Assembly (NCBI RefSeq): GCF_022695595.1
Contig: NZ_CP074380.1
Location: forward strand, 2,225,501 to 2,289,500
Reading direction: 5' to 3'
From: Streptomyces sp. MST-110588
GTDB taxonomy: Bacteria > Actinomycetota > Actinomycetes > Streptomycetales > Streptomycetaceae
DNA: 64,000 nucleotides
Shown here: in pieces, positions 18,667 to 29,658 of the stretch
How positions within the stretch are numbered: position 1 is the stretch's first letter
How the letters are laid out: every line of letters begins with the position of its first letter
Notes under the pieces: model-generated
Seen by the model: the letters and a program-made list of their open reading frames with translations, nothing else
The model's database searches: none
What the model was told of the DNA's origin: nothing
Position numbers and translations under genes: made by a program

Positions 18667-19326
18667 GTGCGCATGCTGCACATGCTCTATCTGGTCGGCG
18701 TCTCGGCCTTCGCCGCGAGCGGTGTCCTGGCCGCCTACCGCGCCGACATGGACCCCTTCGGCGGCCTGGTCCTCGCCTTCGCCGCGTCCATCTCCGGCGG
18801 CACCCTGCGCGACCTGATCCTCAACCGCCACCCGCTGTACTGGACCCACGACTGGGTCCTGCTGACGGTCATCATCTGTGTCGGCGTGGCCACCATGGTC
18901 TACCTGCACTTCTGGTCGCTGCCGCGCAGGTCGCTGCTGGTGGTGGACGCCATCGGGCTGGCCGTCGTCACCGTCATCGGGGCCCGGGCGGCCATCTCGG
19001 CCGGCGCCACCCCGCTCGCGGTGGTCATCCTGTCCGTGCTAACCGGCGTCACCGGAGAGGTCGTACGCGACGTGCTGTGCGGCGAGTTTCCGCCGCTGCT
19101 GCTGCGCGAGGACGTGTACGCGATCGCCGCGCTGGCCGGCGGCGCCTGCTACCTGGGACTGCACCACCTGGGGACCGGCGCCACCCCCGCCGCGGTGGTC
19201 TCGGCGGGGGTGGTCTTCGCGCTGCGTATGGGGGCGGTGTACTTCGGGCTGCACCTGCCCCGGCCGCAGCAGCTCCGCGCGGGCGACTGGCGGCTGAAGA
19301 ACCGGGACCGGGGCAGCGGCCGGTGA
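18667..19326 (+). CDS. Trimeric intracellular cation channel family protein (TRIC/UPF0126)
   Basis: A 219-residue membrane protein with seven hydrophobic segments, the bacterial TRIC fold that forms a homotrimeric cation channel. The two inverted repeats each carry the conserved glycine-rich break and R-D pair: SISGGTLRDLILNRHPLYW near 40-58 and VLTGVTGEVVRDVLCGEFP near 120-138. The start may be the GTG at 18667 or the ATG six bases later (M-L-H-M-L-Y); no ribosome site distinguishes them. The C-terminus is short and basic. Convergent with the aminopeptidase gene. Physiological ion not known. Confidence 0.88.
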   Translation: MRMLHMLYLVGVSAFAASGVLAAYRADMDPFGGLVLAFAASISGGTLRDLILNRHPLYWTHDWVLLTVIICVGVATMVYLHFWSLPRRSLLVVDAIGLAVVTVIGARAAISAGATPLAVVILSVLTGVTGEVVRDVLCGEFPPLLLREDVYAIAALAGGACYLGLHHLGTGATPAAVVSAGVVFALRMGAVYFGLHLPRPQQLRAGDWRLKNRDRGSGR

Positions 19327-19360
19327 CGCCGGGGCGCGGCCGGGCACACCGCCGGGGGCG

Positions 19361-20764
19361 TTACGGCAGCGGCGGCTTGGTGGTGGTCTCCAGCCAGGTG
19401 TGGAAGAGGTCACCGAGCCGCTGCCCGGAGACCTTCTCGGCCAGCGCGACGAACTGTTCGGTGGTGGCGTTGCCGTACCGGTGCAGCTTCGTCCACGTCG
19501 GCAGCAGCTTGAAGAACGCCTTGTCCCCGATGCGCTCGCGCAGCACCTGGAGGGTCATCGCGCCCCTCTGGTAGACCGCCGAGGCGAACATCGTGTCACG
19601 CTGCGGGTCGGCGACCTTGATCTTCCAGAAGTCGGAGTCGGCGGGCCGGGCGTTGTAGGCGGCCACGAACGCGTCGTGGGCGCTGCGGGTGCCCTTGTGT
19701 TCGGCCCACAGCCACTGCGCGTACGTGGCGAAGCCCTCGTTGAGCCAGATGTGCTTCCAGCGCTCGACGGAGACGGAGTCGCCGAACCACTGGTGGGACA
19801 GCTCGTGGACGATGGTCGTCTCGTTGCGTACGGCGGAGTAGGCCGGTTTGGTCTGCACCTCCAGGGAGAACCCGGCCTGCGGCATGTCGTCGACGATGGC
19901 GCCGGTCTCCTCGAAGGGGTACGGGCCGAAGACCTGGGACCAGTAGTCGGTGGCCTCCGCGGTGATCGCGTAGACGTCGACCGGGCCGGTGGGCAGGGCC
20001 GGGTCGATCGCGACGTAGATGGGGATGCCGCCGGGGGTGGTGCCGCGGCGCACGTCGAACTTGCCGATCGTGGCGGTCGCCAGGTACGTGGCCATCGGCC
20101 GGCGCTCCCGCCAGTGGGCGTAGGAGCGGCCGTCGCGCTCGTAGGAGGAGACCAGCCGGCCGTTGGAGACGCCGGTCAGGCCCTTGGGCGCGTCGATGCG
20201 TATGTCGTACGTGGCCTTGTCGCTGGGGTGGTCGCTGGAGGGGAACCAGGTCGAGGCCGCGTTGGGCTCGCAGGCGACGAAGACACCGTCCTTGGTCTTC
20301 ATCCAGCCGTAGTCGGAGCCGAAGACGATGGGGCCGCTCAGCGGCAGCGGGACGCCGCCGTAGACGACCTTGACGGTGAACCGCTCGCCCTCGCGCAGCC
20401 GCTTGCCCGGGGTGACGGTGATCTCATCACCGGAGCGGGTGAACTCGGCCCGGTGTCCGTTGACCCGGATCGAGGTGACCGTCAGCTTCTGGAGGTCGAG
20501 GTTGAAGGCGCTCAGGTCCTGGGTGGCACGGGCGGTCAGCGTCGTACGGCCGTCGAGCCGGCCGCTCGCCGGGTCGTAGCTGACGCCGAGGTCGTAGTGG
20601 AGGGCGTCGTACCCGCCGTTGCCCAGCAGCGGGAAGTAGCTGTCGCCCACGCCGGGCGCGCCGGGGGCGGCCCCGGGCGCGGCGGCGACGGCGAACCCCG
20701 AGGCCGCCGCCGTGGCCAGGGCGAGCAGACGGGTTCTGTGACGTGCAGATCGGGAGAGTGCCAT
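19361..20764 (-). CDS. Secreted M1-family zinc aminopeptidase
   Basis: Exported metallopeptidase of 467 residues that should remove N-terminal residues from peptides outside the cell. A signal peptide (RTRLLALATAAASGFAVAAA) precedes the mature part. The catalytic zinc motif HELSH is at 320-324, with the third ligand E343 in LNEGFATYAQWL, 19 residues on, exactly the M1 spacing. The usual GAMEN exopeptidase motif is replaced by AGFSLEVQ near 297-304, a variant seen in short secreted actinobacterial M1 enzymes. The large C-terminal domain of cytosolic PepN is absent. Start ATG at 20764 has AAGGGAC upstream. Lies beside the peptide ABC importer, so released peptides could be taken up. Confidence 0.9.
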   Translation of the reverse strand: MALSRSARHRTRLLALATAAASGFAVAAAPGAAPGAPGVGDSYFPLLGNGGYDALHYDLGVSYDPASGRLDGRTTLTARATQDLSAFNLDLQKLTVTSIRVNGHRAEFTRSGDEITVTPGKRLREGERFTVKVVYGGVPLPLSGPIVFGSDYGWMKTKDGVFVACEPNAASTWFPSSDHPSDKATYDIRIDAPKGLTGVSNGRLVSSYERDGRSYAHWRERRPMATYLATATIGKFDVRRGTTPGGIPIYVAIDPALPTGPVDVYAITAEATDYWSQVFGPYPFEETGAIVDDMPQAGFSLEVQTKPAYSAVRNETTIVHELSHQWFGDSVSVERWKHIWLNEGFATYAQWLWAEHKGTRSAHDAFVAAYNARPADSDFWKIKVADPQRDTMFASAVYQRGAMTLQVLRERIGDKAFFKLLPTWTKLHRYGNATTEQFVALAEKVSGQRLGDLFHTWLETTTKPPLP

Positions 20765-20915
20765 GAGCCGTCCCTTCGAACGCACGGTTGCCGGACTGGA
20801 TGCCGGACTGGATGCCGGTTGAACAACCGCGCCGACTCTGCACTCTCCCGCTCTGTTTCATGTCGGACTTTGCCAACTCGTCATGCTCTACCGACCGGTA
20901 GTGCGCTCACTCCGA

Positions 20916-22135
<1,220 letters not shown>

Positions 22136-22139
<4 letters not shown>

Positions 22140-23269
22140 AGCTTCGGCGCAATCTCTTCGGTCCAGATACGCTCCCGCTCCTCCTGCGTCAGGTGGCAGG
22201 CGGAGTAGTGCCCGCCCGACAACTCGCGCAGCTCGGGGCGGACCGTACGGGTGACGTTGTCCTTGGGCACATCCGCGTACGGGCAACGGGGGTTGAACGC
22301 ACAGCCGGAGGGCACGTTGATCAGGCTGGGCGGGGAGCCCTTGACCGGGATGAGCCGGTCGGTCTGGTCGCGGTCGATGCGCGGCATGGAACCGAGCAGG
22401 CCCCAGGTGTAGGGGTGCTGCGGCTCGTAGAAGACCTTCTGGGCGGGCCCGCGCTCCACGCAGCGGCCGGCGTACATCACCAGCAGGTCATCCGCCAGCT
22501 CGGCGACCACGCCCAGGTCGTGGGTGATGATGACGACCGCCGAGCCGAACTCCTTCTGGAGGTCGCGGATCAGGTCCAGGATCTGCGCCTGGACGGTGAC
22601 GTCCAGCGCGGTGGTCGGCTCGTCCGCGATGAGCAATTCGGGGTTGTTGACCAGCGCCATTGCGATCATCGCGCGCTGGCGCATACCGCCGGAGAACTGG
22701 TGCGGGTGGTCGTCCACGCGCTTGTCGGGCTGGGGGATGCCGACCCGGTCGAGCATCTCCACCGCCCGCTTGCGCGCGGTCTTCTTGTCCACGTTGTTGT
22801 GGACCCGGTACGCCTCCACGATCTGCTGGCCGACCGTGTAGTACGGGTGCAGCGCGGACAGCGGGTCCTGGAAGATCATCGCCATCTCGCGCCCGCGCAG
22901 CCGTCGTACGTCGTCGGGGTCCGCGGACACCAGCTCCCGGCCGTCCAGCCAGATCTCGCCGGACATGTTCACCTTGCTGCGCTGCTGCCGCGAGGCCCGG
23001 TGCAGCCCCATGATCGCCAGCGAGGTCACCGACTTGCCGGAGCCGGACTCGCCCACGATGCCCAGGGTCTTGCCCTTCTCCAGCGAGAAGGTGAGCCCGT
23101 CGACGGACTTCACGATGCCGTCGTCGGTGGAGAAGTGCACCTTCAGGTCGCGCACTTCCAGGAAGGCGGACGGCGGACGGGTGCCGGCCTCGGCCGGCTC
23201 ACCCACCGCCGCGCCCATCGTGGCGCCCACCGCGGTGCCGGTCGTCGGGTCGTCGGAGGAGTCGGTCAC
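22136..23269 (-). CDS. Peptide ABC transporter ATP-binding protein, DppD/OppD type
   Basis: First ATPase subunit of the importer, 377 residues. Walker A GESGSGKS, Q-loop MIFQDPLSALHPYYTVG, signature FSGGMRQRAMIA, Walker B LLIADEP, H-loop IITHDLG, and the C-terminal NVPSGCAFNPRCPYA, typical of oligopeptide transporter ATPases. Start GTG at 23269 overlaps the DppB stop by four bases; a longer frame to 23683 is antisense-like and rejected. The short Thr/Gly/Ala N-terminus precedes FLEVRDLKVHFS. Confidence 0.94.
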
Positions 23270-24276
23270 GAGAGCCTCACCCGCGGGTCGACGGCGGCGT
23301 ACAGAACGTCCACCACCAGGTTGCATATGACGATGAAGAACGCGGCGAGCAAGGTGACGCCGAGGATGTTGGGCAGGTCGTTGGCGTTGATCGCCTCGAC
23401 GGCGAACGCGCCGACCCCCTTGAGGGAGAAGACCTGTTCGGTGATCAGCGCACCGCCGAGCAGCAGGCCCACGTCCATGCCGAAGACCGTGATGATCGGG
23501 GTGAGCGCGGCCCGCAGGCCGTGCCGGACGACGACCTTGTTCTCCCGCAGGCCCTTGGCGCGGGCCGTACGGATGTAGTCCTCGCTCAGCGTCTCCAGCA
23601 TGCTCGCCCTGGTCAGCCGGGCGTACAGGGCGGAGTAGAGGAACGCCAGAGTCACCCATGGCAGGACCAGCGTTCTGGCCCACGCCACCGGGTCCTCCAG
23701 CAGAGGTACGTAATCACTTCGTTCGAAGATCGGCCACTGATAGGTGAACAGGGCCAGCGCCAGCGCGCCGGTGAAGAACATGGGGAGCGAGACCCCTGCC
23801 AGGGCGACGCCCATGGCCAGCCGGTCGAAGACCGAACCGGGGCGCAGCGCGGACAGCACGCCGGTGGCGACGCCGGAGACCAGCCACACCACGGCCGCGC
23901 CGGCCGCCAGAGAGATGGTCACCGGGAGGCGGGACTGGATCTCCGGCCACACCTCGATGTGCGTCTTGAAGGAGTAACCGAAGCACGGAACGTTGCACTT
24001 GGCCGCATCGGGGCCGAACTTGTAGTCGACGCCGACGAAGATGCCCTTGAGGAAGTCCCAGTACTGTACGTAGACCGGCTTGTCCAAGCCGAGGTTCTTC
24101 TTCACCGCGGCGATGTCCGCGGCCGAGGGGGCCTTTCCGATGTACTGGCCGGCAAGCTGGTCGGCGGTCTGCCCGGCCAGCCTCGGCAGCAGGAAGAAGA
24201 TGCCGAAGGTGACCGCGCTGACGATCAGCAGCAGAATCACTGCGCTGATCAACCTGCGGATGAGGTACGAGAACAC
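23266..24276 (-). CDS. Peptide ABC transporter permease, DppB/OppB type
   Basis: Membrane subunit of 336 residues with six helices. N-terminal YLIRRLISAVILLLIVSAVT is the standard DppB first helix, and the EAA coupling loop EDYIRTARAKGLRENKVV lies near residues 230-250. A loop after helix 1 contains two close cysteines (AKCNVPCFGYS), in the external region. Its last bases overlap the next ATPase gene, and it begins 75 bases after the solute-binding protein gene. Works with the DppC-type permease 26173-27171. Confidence 0.93.
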   Translation of the reverse strand: MFSYLIRRLISAVILLLIVSAVTFGIFFLLPRLAGQTADQLAGQYIGKAPSAADIAAVKKNLGLDKPVYVQYWDFLKGIFVGVDYKFGPDAAKCNVPCFGYSFKTHIEVWPEIQSRLPVTISLAAGAAVVWLVSGVATGVLSALRPGSVFDRLAMGVALAGVSLPMFFTGALALALFTYQWPIFERSDYVPLLEDPVAWARTLVLPWVTLAFLYSALYARLTRASMLETLSEDYIRTARAKGLRENKVVVRHGLRAALTPIITVFGMDVGLLLGGALITEQVFSLKGVGAFAVEAINANDLPNILGVTLLAAFFIVICNLVVDVLYAAVDPRVRLS

Positions 24277-24351
24277 GGGACTGCGGCGTCGGCGCCGCGG
24301 ACCGGACCGGCCGGTCCGCGGACACCAATGCCTTCACCTGCCTTCCGGGGC

Positions 24352-26106
24352 TTACTTCTTCAGGCCGACGTTGAGGTAGTCGTACTGACCGCTGTAGGCC
24401 GAGGTGGAGACCATGTTGGTGGCCTTCGGCGAGCGGTACAGCAGGACCTTGAAGTAGGTCAGCGGAACGATGACGGCCTGCTCCATGATCTTCTTGTCGG
24501 CCTCGGCGTACATCTTCTCCCGCGCGGCCTTGTCGGGGTTGGTGATCGAGTCGTCGAGCAGCTTGTTGATCACCGGGTCGTTCAGCTCGGAGAGGTTGCT
24601 GTTGCCGGACTTCTGGATCGCCTTGCCGTTGAAGACCTGGTTGAGGTAGCCGAAGCCGGTCGGGTAGTCCGAGCCCCACTGCATCATCATCAGGCCGACG
24701 TTGTTCTTCTTGGTGAACTCCGGGACGCCCGCGTAGTCCGAGAAGTACTTGCCGCTCGGGTAGGACTGGATCTTGGCGTTGATCCCGATCTTCTTCAGGG
24801 AGTTGATGACGGAGGTCGCCGCGTCCACCTCGTCCTGGCGGTCGTTGCGGGCCAGGATCGTGGTGGAGACGTTGCCCGCGCCGCACTTGTCCCAGTGCTT
24901 CTTGGCCTCGGCCAGGTCCAGCTTGTCGCCGTTGTACTTCTGCGGGTACATGTCGAACTTCTGGTACCCGGCGAGGTCGGTGGGCAGCACGGTGGAGGCG
25001 ATGTCACCGCGGATCGGGCCGCCGAGCGAGGTCTGTACGGCCTTCTTGTCGATCGCGTACTGGACGGCCTTGCGGCACTCGACCTTGTCGAACGGCGCCA
25101 CCTTGGTGTTCATCGCCGTGTAGACCAGGCGCTGGCCCAGCGCGTTGTCGGTGTTGGCCTTCTCCTTGGAGTTCGTCAGGAGCTGGGCCTGGGTCTGGCT
25201 GTCCACGCCGCGCCCGGCCGCGTCGATCTGGGTGTTGCCGGCCTGGAGGTCCTTGTCGATCGTGGACTGGGCGACCTTCATCTTCAGCACGATCTTGTCC
25301 GGGAGCTGCTTGCGCAGCGGGTCGGTGCTCGCCGACCAGTTCGGGTTGCGTACGAGGGTGACCTGCTTGCCCTCCTCGTAGCTCTCGAACTTGTAACTCC
25401 CGGAGGAGACCACGCTCTTGCTGTAGTCGGCGCCCTTGTCCTTGGCCTGCGGCACCGGCGCGGTCTGCGGGGCGCTGACCAGGTAGTCGAACTCCGCGAA
25501 CGCCTGCTTGAGGTGGAAGACGATCGTCTGGTCGTCCGGGGTCTCGATGGACTTCAGACCTTCCTTGCTCTTGTCCTTGTACGGGCCCTTGTAGCCGCCC
25601 TCGTTGTCCTTGAGGTAGGTCTGGAAGTAGTTCGGGCCGAGCGAGAGGACGTCACGGGCGAAGTTGCTGCGCTCCACCGCGTACTTGACGTCCTTGGAGG
25701 TGATCGGGGAGCCGTCGTCGTACTTCAGACCCTTGCGGATCTTGTACGTCCAGGTCTTGCCGCCGTCGCTGGACTTGCCCATCGACTCCGCGAGGTCCGG
25801 CACCAGCTCGTTGCCCTTGGCGCCGGGGCCCGGCTTGAAGGTGGTCAGCGGACGGGCGTACAGACGGCTGAAGTTCCAGACGTACGCGTAGTACGTGTTG
25901 CCCGGGTCGAAGGACTCCGGGGCGTCGCTCAGCGCGTAGTTGAGCGTGCCGCCCTTCTCGTCCGAGGCGTTGACGATGCCCTTGGTGGCGGCGTTGGCCT
26001 CGGCGGACTCGCCCTTGGAGCCACCCTTGCCGCCACTGCAGCCGGCCAGCAAAAGGCCCGCACTGGTGAGGGCCGCGATCGTCGCGACCGGAACTGACCT
26101 TCGCAT
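24352..26106 (-). CDS. Peptide-binding lipoprotein, SBP family 5 (DppA/OppA type)
   Basis: Extracellular solute-binding lipoprotein of 584 residues that captures peptides for the ABC importer. The signal ends in a lipobox LLAGC with lipidated Cys 23, followed by a Gly/Ser/Lys linker. Family 5 hallmarks: GGTLNYALSDAPESFDPGNT, DLAESMGKSSDGGKTWTYKI, GSPITSKDVKYAVERS, then a long second lobe ending QYDYLNVGLKK. A Lys-rich composition is typical. Start ATG at 26106 has AAGGGGAA upstream. Lies second in the operon, after the DppC-type permease gene (66-base gap), unlike the A-B-C-D-F order common elsewhere. Confidence 0.94.
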   Translation of the reverse strand: MRRSVPVATIAALTSAGLLLAGCSGGKGGSKGESAEANAATKGIVNASDEKGGTLNYALSDAPESFDPGNTYYAYVWNFSRLYARPLTTFKPGPGAKGNELVPDLAESMGKSSDGGKTWTYKIRKGLKYDDGSPITSKDVKYAVERSNFARDVLSLGPNYFQTYLKDNEGGYKGPYKDKSKEGLKSIETPDDQTIVFHLKQAFAEFDYLVSAPQTAPVPQAKDKGADYSKSVVSSGSYKFESYEEGKQVTLVRNPNWSASTDPLRKQLPDKIVLKMKVAQSTIDKDLQAGNTQIDAAGRGVDSQTQAQLLTNSKEKANTDNALGQRLVYTAMNTKVAPFDKVECRKAVQYAIDKKAVQTSLGGPIRGDIASTVLPTDLAGYQKFDMYPQKYNGDKLDLAEAKKHWDKCGAGNVSTTILARNDRQDEVDAATSVINSLKKIGINAKIQSYPSGKYFSDYAGVPEFTKKNNVGLMMMQWGSDYPTGFGYLNQVFNGKAIQKSGNSNLSELNDPVINKLLDDSITNPDKAAREKMYAEADKKIMEQAVIVPLTYFKVLLYRSPKATNMVSTSAYSGQYDYLNVGLKK

Positions 26107-26172
26107 GATGGTCGGATTCCCCTTCGTTCGTCGAACTGGAATGGGACTTGTGGGCACCTGCCGCGGCAGGCG

Positions 26173-27171
26173 TCAGCGGCTGCGCGGGTCGAGCGCGTCA
26201 CGCAGGCCGTCACCGAGCAGGTTGAACGCGAGTACGGTGACGAAGATCGCGAGGCCGGGGACGATCATGTACTGGGGGTCCACCTCGTAGTACTTGACCG
26301 CCTGGTTGAGCATCCCGCCCCAGGACGCCTGGGGCGGCTGGATGCCGACGCCCAGGAAGCTCAGGGCCGCCTCGAAGAGGATGTTGGAGGGGATCAGCAG
26401 CGTCGAGTAGACGATGATCGGGCCCACCAGGTTGGGCAGCAGCTCCCGGAAGAGGATGAACGGCCCGCGCGCTCCCATACCCCGGGCGGCGTCCACGAAC
26501 TCCCGCTCGCGCAGCGAGAGCGTCTGGGCACGCACGATCCGCCCCATGTACGGCCAGTTGAAGAAGCCGATGACGAAGATCAGGACGGAGATGTGCAGCG
26601 GGAGCCCTTCGAGGCCGAAGGCGCCGCCCTGGAGCGAGGCGGAGATGGCGATCGCGAACAGCAGCAGCGGGAAGGCCAGGAAGACGTCCATCAGCCGGCT
26701 GATCATCGCGTCGATCCGGCCCCGGTAGAAGCCGGCCACGACGCCCAGGACGGTACCGATGGCCACCGACAGCAGCGTGGCGCCGAACGCGACGATCAGT
26801 GAGACCCAGGACCCCTCCAGGATGCGCGCCAGCAGATCGCGGCCGAACTTGGGATCCACGCCGAAGGGGTGGTCCGCGCTCATGCCGCCGAAGTCACCTT
26901 TGGGCAGTGTGGTGTTGGGGTCGATCAGCTCCTGGTTGGGGCTGTTGGGGTCCAGCCCCAACACCGACTGGATCGGCCGCGACAGGGCCGCGATCAGGAT
27001 GAGCAGGATGACGATGACGGCGCCCGCCACCGCGACCTTGTCGCGCCGGAAACGGAGCCAGGCGATCTGGCCGAGCGAGCGCCCTTCGATCTTCTTGCTC
27101 TCGACGCCCTCCAGCACCGCTTCCGGCTGCGCCTCAGCAGCCGCCCCGGTGGTCTCGATCGGTGCGGTCAC
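26173..27171 (-). CDS. Peptide ABC transporter permease, DppC/OppC type
   Basis: Second membrane subunit, 332 residues, first gene of the operon. A cytosolic N-terminus (SLGQIAWLRFRRDKVAVAGA) leads into helix 1; the periplasmic-type loop HPFGVDPKFGRDLLARILEG and the EAA loop REFVDAARGMGARGPFILF are diagnostic. Start GTG at 27171 is chosen because CAAAGG lies upstream; a longer frame back to 27237 adds only basic low-complexity residues. The promoter must lie in the 27172-27440 region. Confidence 0.93.
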   Translation of the reverse strand: MTAPIETTGAAAEAQPEAVLEGVESKKIEGRSLGQIAWLRFRRDKVAVAGAVIVILLILIAALSRPIQSVLGLDPNSPNQELIDPNTTLPKGDFGGMSADHPFGVDPKFGRDLLARILEGSWVSLIVAFGATLLSVAIGTVLGVVAGFYRGRIDAMISRLMDVFLAFPLLLFAIAISASLQGGAFGLEGLPLHISVLIFVIGFFNWPYMGRIVRAQTLSLREREFVDAARGMGARGPFILFRELLPNLVGPIIVYSTLLIPSNILFEAALSFLGVGIQPPQASWGGMLNQAVKYYEVDPQYMIVPGLAIFVTVLAFNLLGDGLRDALDPRSR

Positions 27172-27763
27172 GGTGCCTTTGACCCCTCTCGGCCGGCAGG
27201 TGCCGGCCCACGCCCGCCGCCGCAGCGGCCTGGTCACATCACTGGAATCACTGACTCATGTCGTGCGCGGGGCGCGGGAGTTCACCCATGGGAGGAGCGG
27301 ATGGAATTCCGCGACGCGGAGCGGCACGACGGTCGTACACAGGGCCGTAGCCCTCTTGTTGCGGGAGTCTTCATCCGATTCGCGATCACTCACCAGACCT
27401 GACGGGGAATGGATGCGCAACTGTGATGTGTCTCGCAGGCTTCCGTTATACGGACGGCGGAGACGGCTGAGCGGGGCCCGGGCCTGCGGGAAGGGGGTCC
27501 ACCGTGGGGCGGATGGGGTCACTCCACCCCAAGATCAACAAGGCGGTGCCGGTGCGGAGTTGACGCTTCCGGTACGGGGCGGGGGTCGCGCGGCCCCGGC
27601 CGTACGGGTGCGGTCCGGGGCGCGGGTTCACCGGTACGGGAGTGCGGTACGGGAGTGCGGTACGGGGATGCAGCACGGAGAGAGCGGTATGCGACCCTCC
27701 GGTACGGACCCGTACGGGCGGCGGTGCTCGGCGCGGGCCCGTACGGGAATGCGGTGCGGGCGC
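27172..27763. other. Long non-coding gap upstream of the peptide-transporter operon
   Basis: No gene is supported here. It separates the operon start (minus strand) from the end of sseB-1 (also minus). The part near 27350-27460 is AT-richer and is the likely operon promoter region, but no convincing -35/-10 pair was identified. The distal part (27590-27763) is dominated by GTACGG-rich short repeats, including three copies of CGGTACGGGAGTG. Confidence 0.6.
27632..27670. repeat. 13-bp tandem repeat, three copies
   Basis: CGGTACGGGAGTG at 27632, 27645 and (with one change, GGGGATG) 27658, perfectly spaced, in the intergenic region beyond sseB-1. Further GGTACGG and CCGTACGGG words continue to about 27760. 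Confidence 0.75.
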
Positions 27764-28575
27764 TCAGTACGGGCGGGGGTAGCCGTACCCGTAGGACGGC
27801 GCAGGCGCGGGCGCGGGGCGGGTCCGCCCGAGCCGCCGCCATAGGCGTCGCGGTCGAAGAACGGCCGGGCGTTGGCGCGCATCCACATGCCCACCGGGTC
27901 GTACTCGTCGTTCATCGCCACCGTCGAGACCGGCAGGCCGTCCGGCACCGCGCCGATGGACTGCTGGATCATCAGCCGTACGGCGTCCACGGCCTGCGGC
28001 CCGGTGTCGTACAGATCCAGACCGATCGCCAGATACGGGGCGCCCAGCGCGGGCTGCACCCACGCCCGGCGCAGCGAGCGCACCGGTGGCGTACGGTGGG
28101 CGTTCTGCCCCAGCAGGGCGTAGAACTGCGGGATCTCGATGGCCGGTTCGCTGATCCGCAGCGGCCCCGCGGGCAGCCGGTCCAGCCCGCCGGCGATCCG
28201 CCGCAGATCCAGCCAGGGGATGCCCACACCGCCGCCCGGGGCGTGCGGATTGAGCCACAGGCCCCAGCGGTCGGGGAAGAGGGCCGCGGCGATGTCCCGC
28301 CCGCCGACGACCTCATGGGCACGGTTCCAGCCACTGGCCGCGAGTTCCGGCGCGGAGGTCACGCACGGCGCGTAGCCGAGCCCCTCGACCTCCATGTTCC
28401 CGTACTGCGCGTCGGGCGATCCGGCCTGGCCGTGCCACAGCAGCATCCACACCTGGCCCGCGGCGAGAGCCTGCAACAGCGCCTCGTAGACGTCGTACCG
28501 GCCGGGCGAGACCTGCCGCAGCATCTGCTCGACCTGCCCGGTCGCCGCCGCTCCCTGTTGCGCACCCGCGCTCAC
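27764..28575 (-). CDS. SseB-like protein 1 (enhanced serine sensitivity family), one frameshift
   Basis: A cytosolic protein of the SseB N-terminal domain type; these appear in actinobacteria in pairs and as type VII secretion neighbours, with no established reaction. Seen: RYDVYEALLQALAAGQVWML, SGWNRAHEVVGGRDIAAALF, GIPWLDLRRIAGG and YLAIGLDLYDTG, then the ending MWMRANARPFFDRDAYGGG. As given, the frame runs past its natural stop into repeat DNA to 27628. Adding one base to the GGGG at 27815-27818 (C on the coding strand) gives a proline/alanine and SYGYGYPRPY ending with TGA at 27764, a natural-looking tail. Start GTG at 28575 with AAGGGAC upstream. Paired with sseB-2 just upstream. Confidence 0.75.
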
Positions 28576-28635
28576 GTGGTCCGTCCCTTCTGTAGGCAGG
28601 CACGTGGGGTGCGCCCGCCCGGTCATCCAACCAGC

Positions 28636-29478
28636 TTACGAGTGGTCGCGAGAGTAGAAGGGCCGTACGCGCTCCAGCATCCGCCCGGCGACCGGATCGC
28701 CCTGTGCGAGGTCCAGCATGACCAGTTGTACGGGCCAGGGCACCGGCACCGCGCCCAGCGCGCGCCCCAGGGCGTTCAGGGCCAGGTCACGGGCCGTACC
28801 GTCGTGGAAGGGGGCGGAGTGCGGGTCGATCAGCACGCCGACGAACAGCGCGGGCGGCCCGCCCTCGACGCTCGCCAGGATGCGGCGCCCGCTCAGCACA
28901 CAGCCGACGGCCGAGAACTCCAGGCCGGCCGCGGCCAGGAAGTCCACCGGGTCGTCCTGCCAGTCCGGCTCGAAGAGCCGCACCCGGCCGCCGCCGACCG
29001 GGCCGTCCAGTTCCGTACGGCCCACCCGGCACAATTCGGCCACCGCGGGCGGCGGCAGCGGGACCCCGGCCGTACCGTCCGGGTTGACCGCGATACCGAT
29101 GAGCGGGGGCATACCGCGGGCGAATTCCTGGGCGGGCGCGACGGTGAAAGACAGGTGGGACCCGGCCACCCTCATGAACTCCTGCTCGGAGCTGAAGACG
29201 GGGACGTAGGCCAGGCCGTCGATCTCGACGGTCGGCAGGTCCAGCCCGGGGGCCCCAAGACCGGCGCTCTCGGGGCCGCCGCCGTTGGGCAGCGGCACCC
29301 ATATGTTGCTGCGCCCCAGCACCTCCAGGATGCGCGCACCCGCCTGGGGGTGACCCACCGAGGCGGCCAGCACCTCTTCCAGCTCGTTGGCGGGCCAGGC
29401 CGGCGGCGCGATGCCCTGCCGCGCCTGGTCCCACTGCTCCTGCCGAGGGACGCCCTGCCCCGGAAAGTCCATGTCCAT
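28636..29478 (-). CDS. SseB-like protein 2
   Basis: A 280-residue protein of the SseB family, with PPAWPANELEEVLAASVGHP, AGARILEVLGRSNIWVPLP, DGLAYVPVFSSEQEFMRVAG (the core SseB motif) and PVGGGRVRLFEPDWQDDPVD with a C-terminal SseB-type domain ending in VRPFYSRDHS. The two SseB genes are consecutive on the minus strand, 60 bases apart, and share the PFY/FFDRD ending, so they probably arose by duplication and may work together. Start ATG at 29478 with GGAGCGGG upstream. Molecular function unknown. Confidence 0.85.
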   Translation of the reverse strand: MDMDFPGQGVPRQEQWDQARQGIAPPAWPANELEEVLAASVGHPQAGARILEVLGRSNIWVPLPNGGGPESAGLGAPGLDLPTVEIDGLAYVPVFSSEQEFMRVAGSHLSFTVAPAQEFARGMPPLIGIAVNPDGTAGVPLPPPAVAELCRVGRTELDGPVGGGRVRLFEPDWQDDPVDFLAAAGLEFSAVGCVLSGRRILASVEGGPPALFVGVLIDPHSAPFHDGTARDLALNALGRALGAVPVPWPVQLVMLDLAQGDPVAGRMLERVRPFYSRDHS

Positions 29479-29658
29479 CCACCCGCTCCAAAACCGCGCG
29501 CCGTCCGGTCGAAGACCCTAGCGCCAGCCGGTGTGGCGCGGCCCGGTGCACCCGAATGATCACTCGACACGCACGTGCGGTTGCGGACCGTGCGGACCGC
29601 TCGGAAGGTGACTGCTGTGCGATCTTGCCCCGCTGTCTGCAGAAAGGCTCTCACCCTC

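Noticed and set aside
17740..18909. A longer N-terminus for the thioesterase gene
   Set aside because: The extension is antisense to the TRIC gene and lacks hotdog-family features; the ATG at 18588 gives the expected length.
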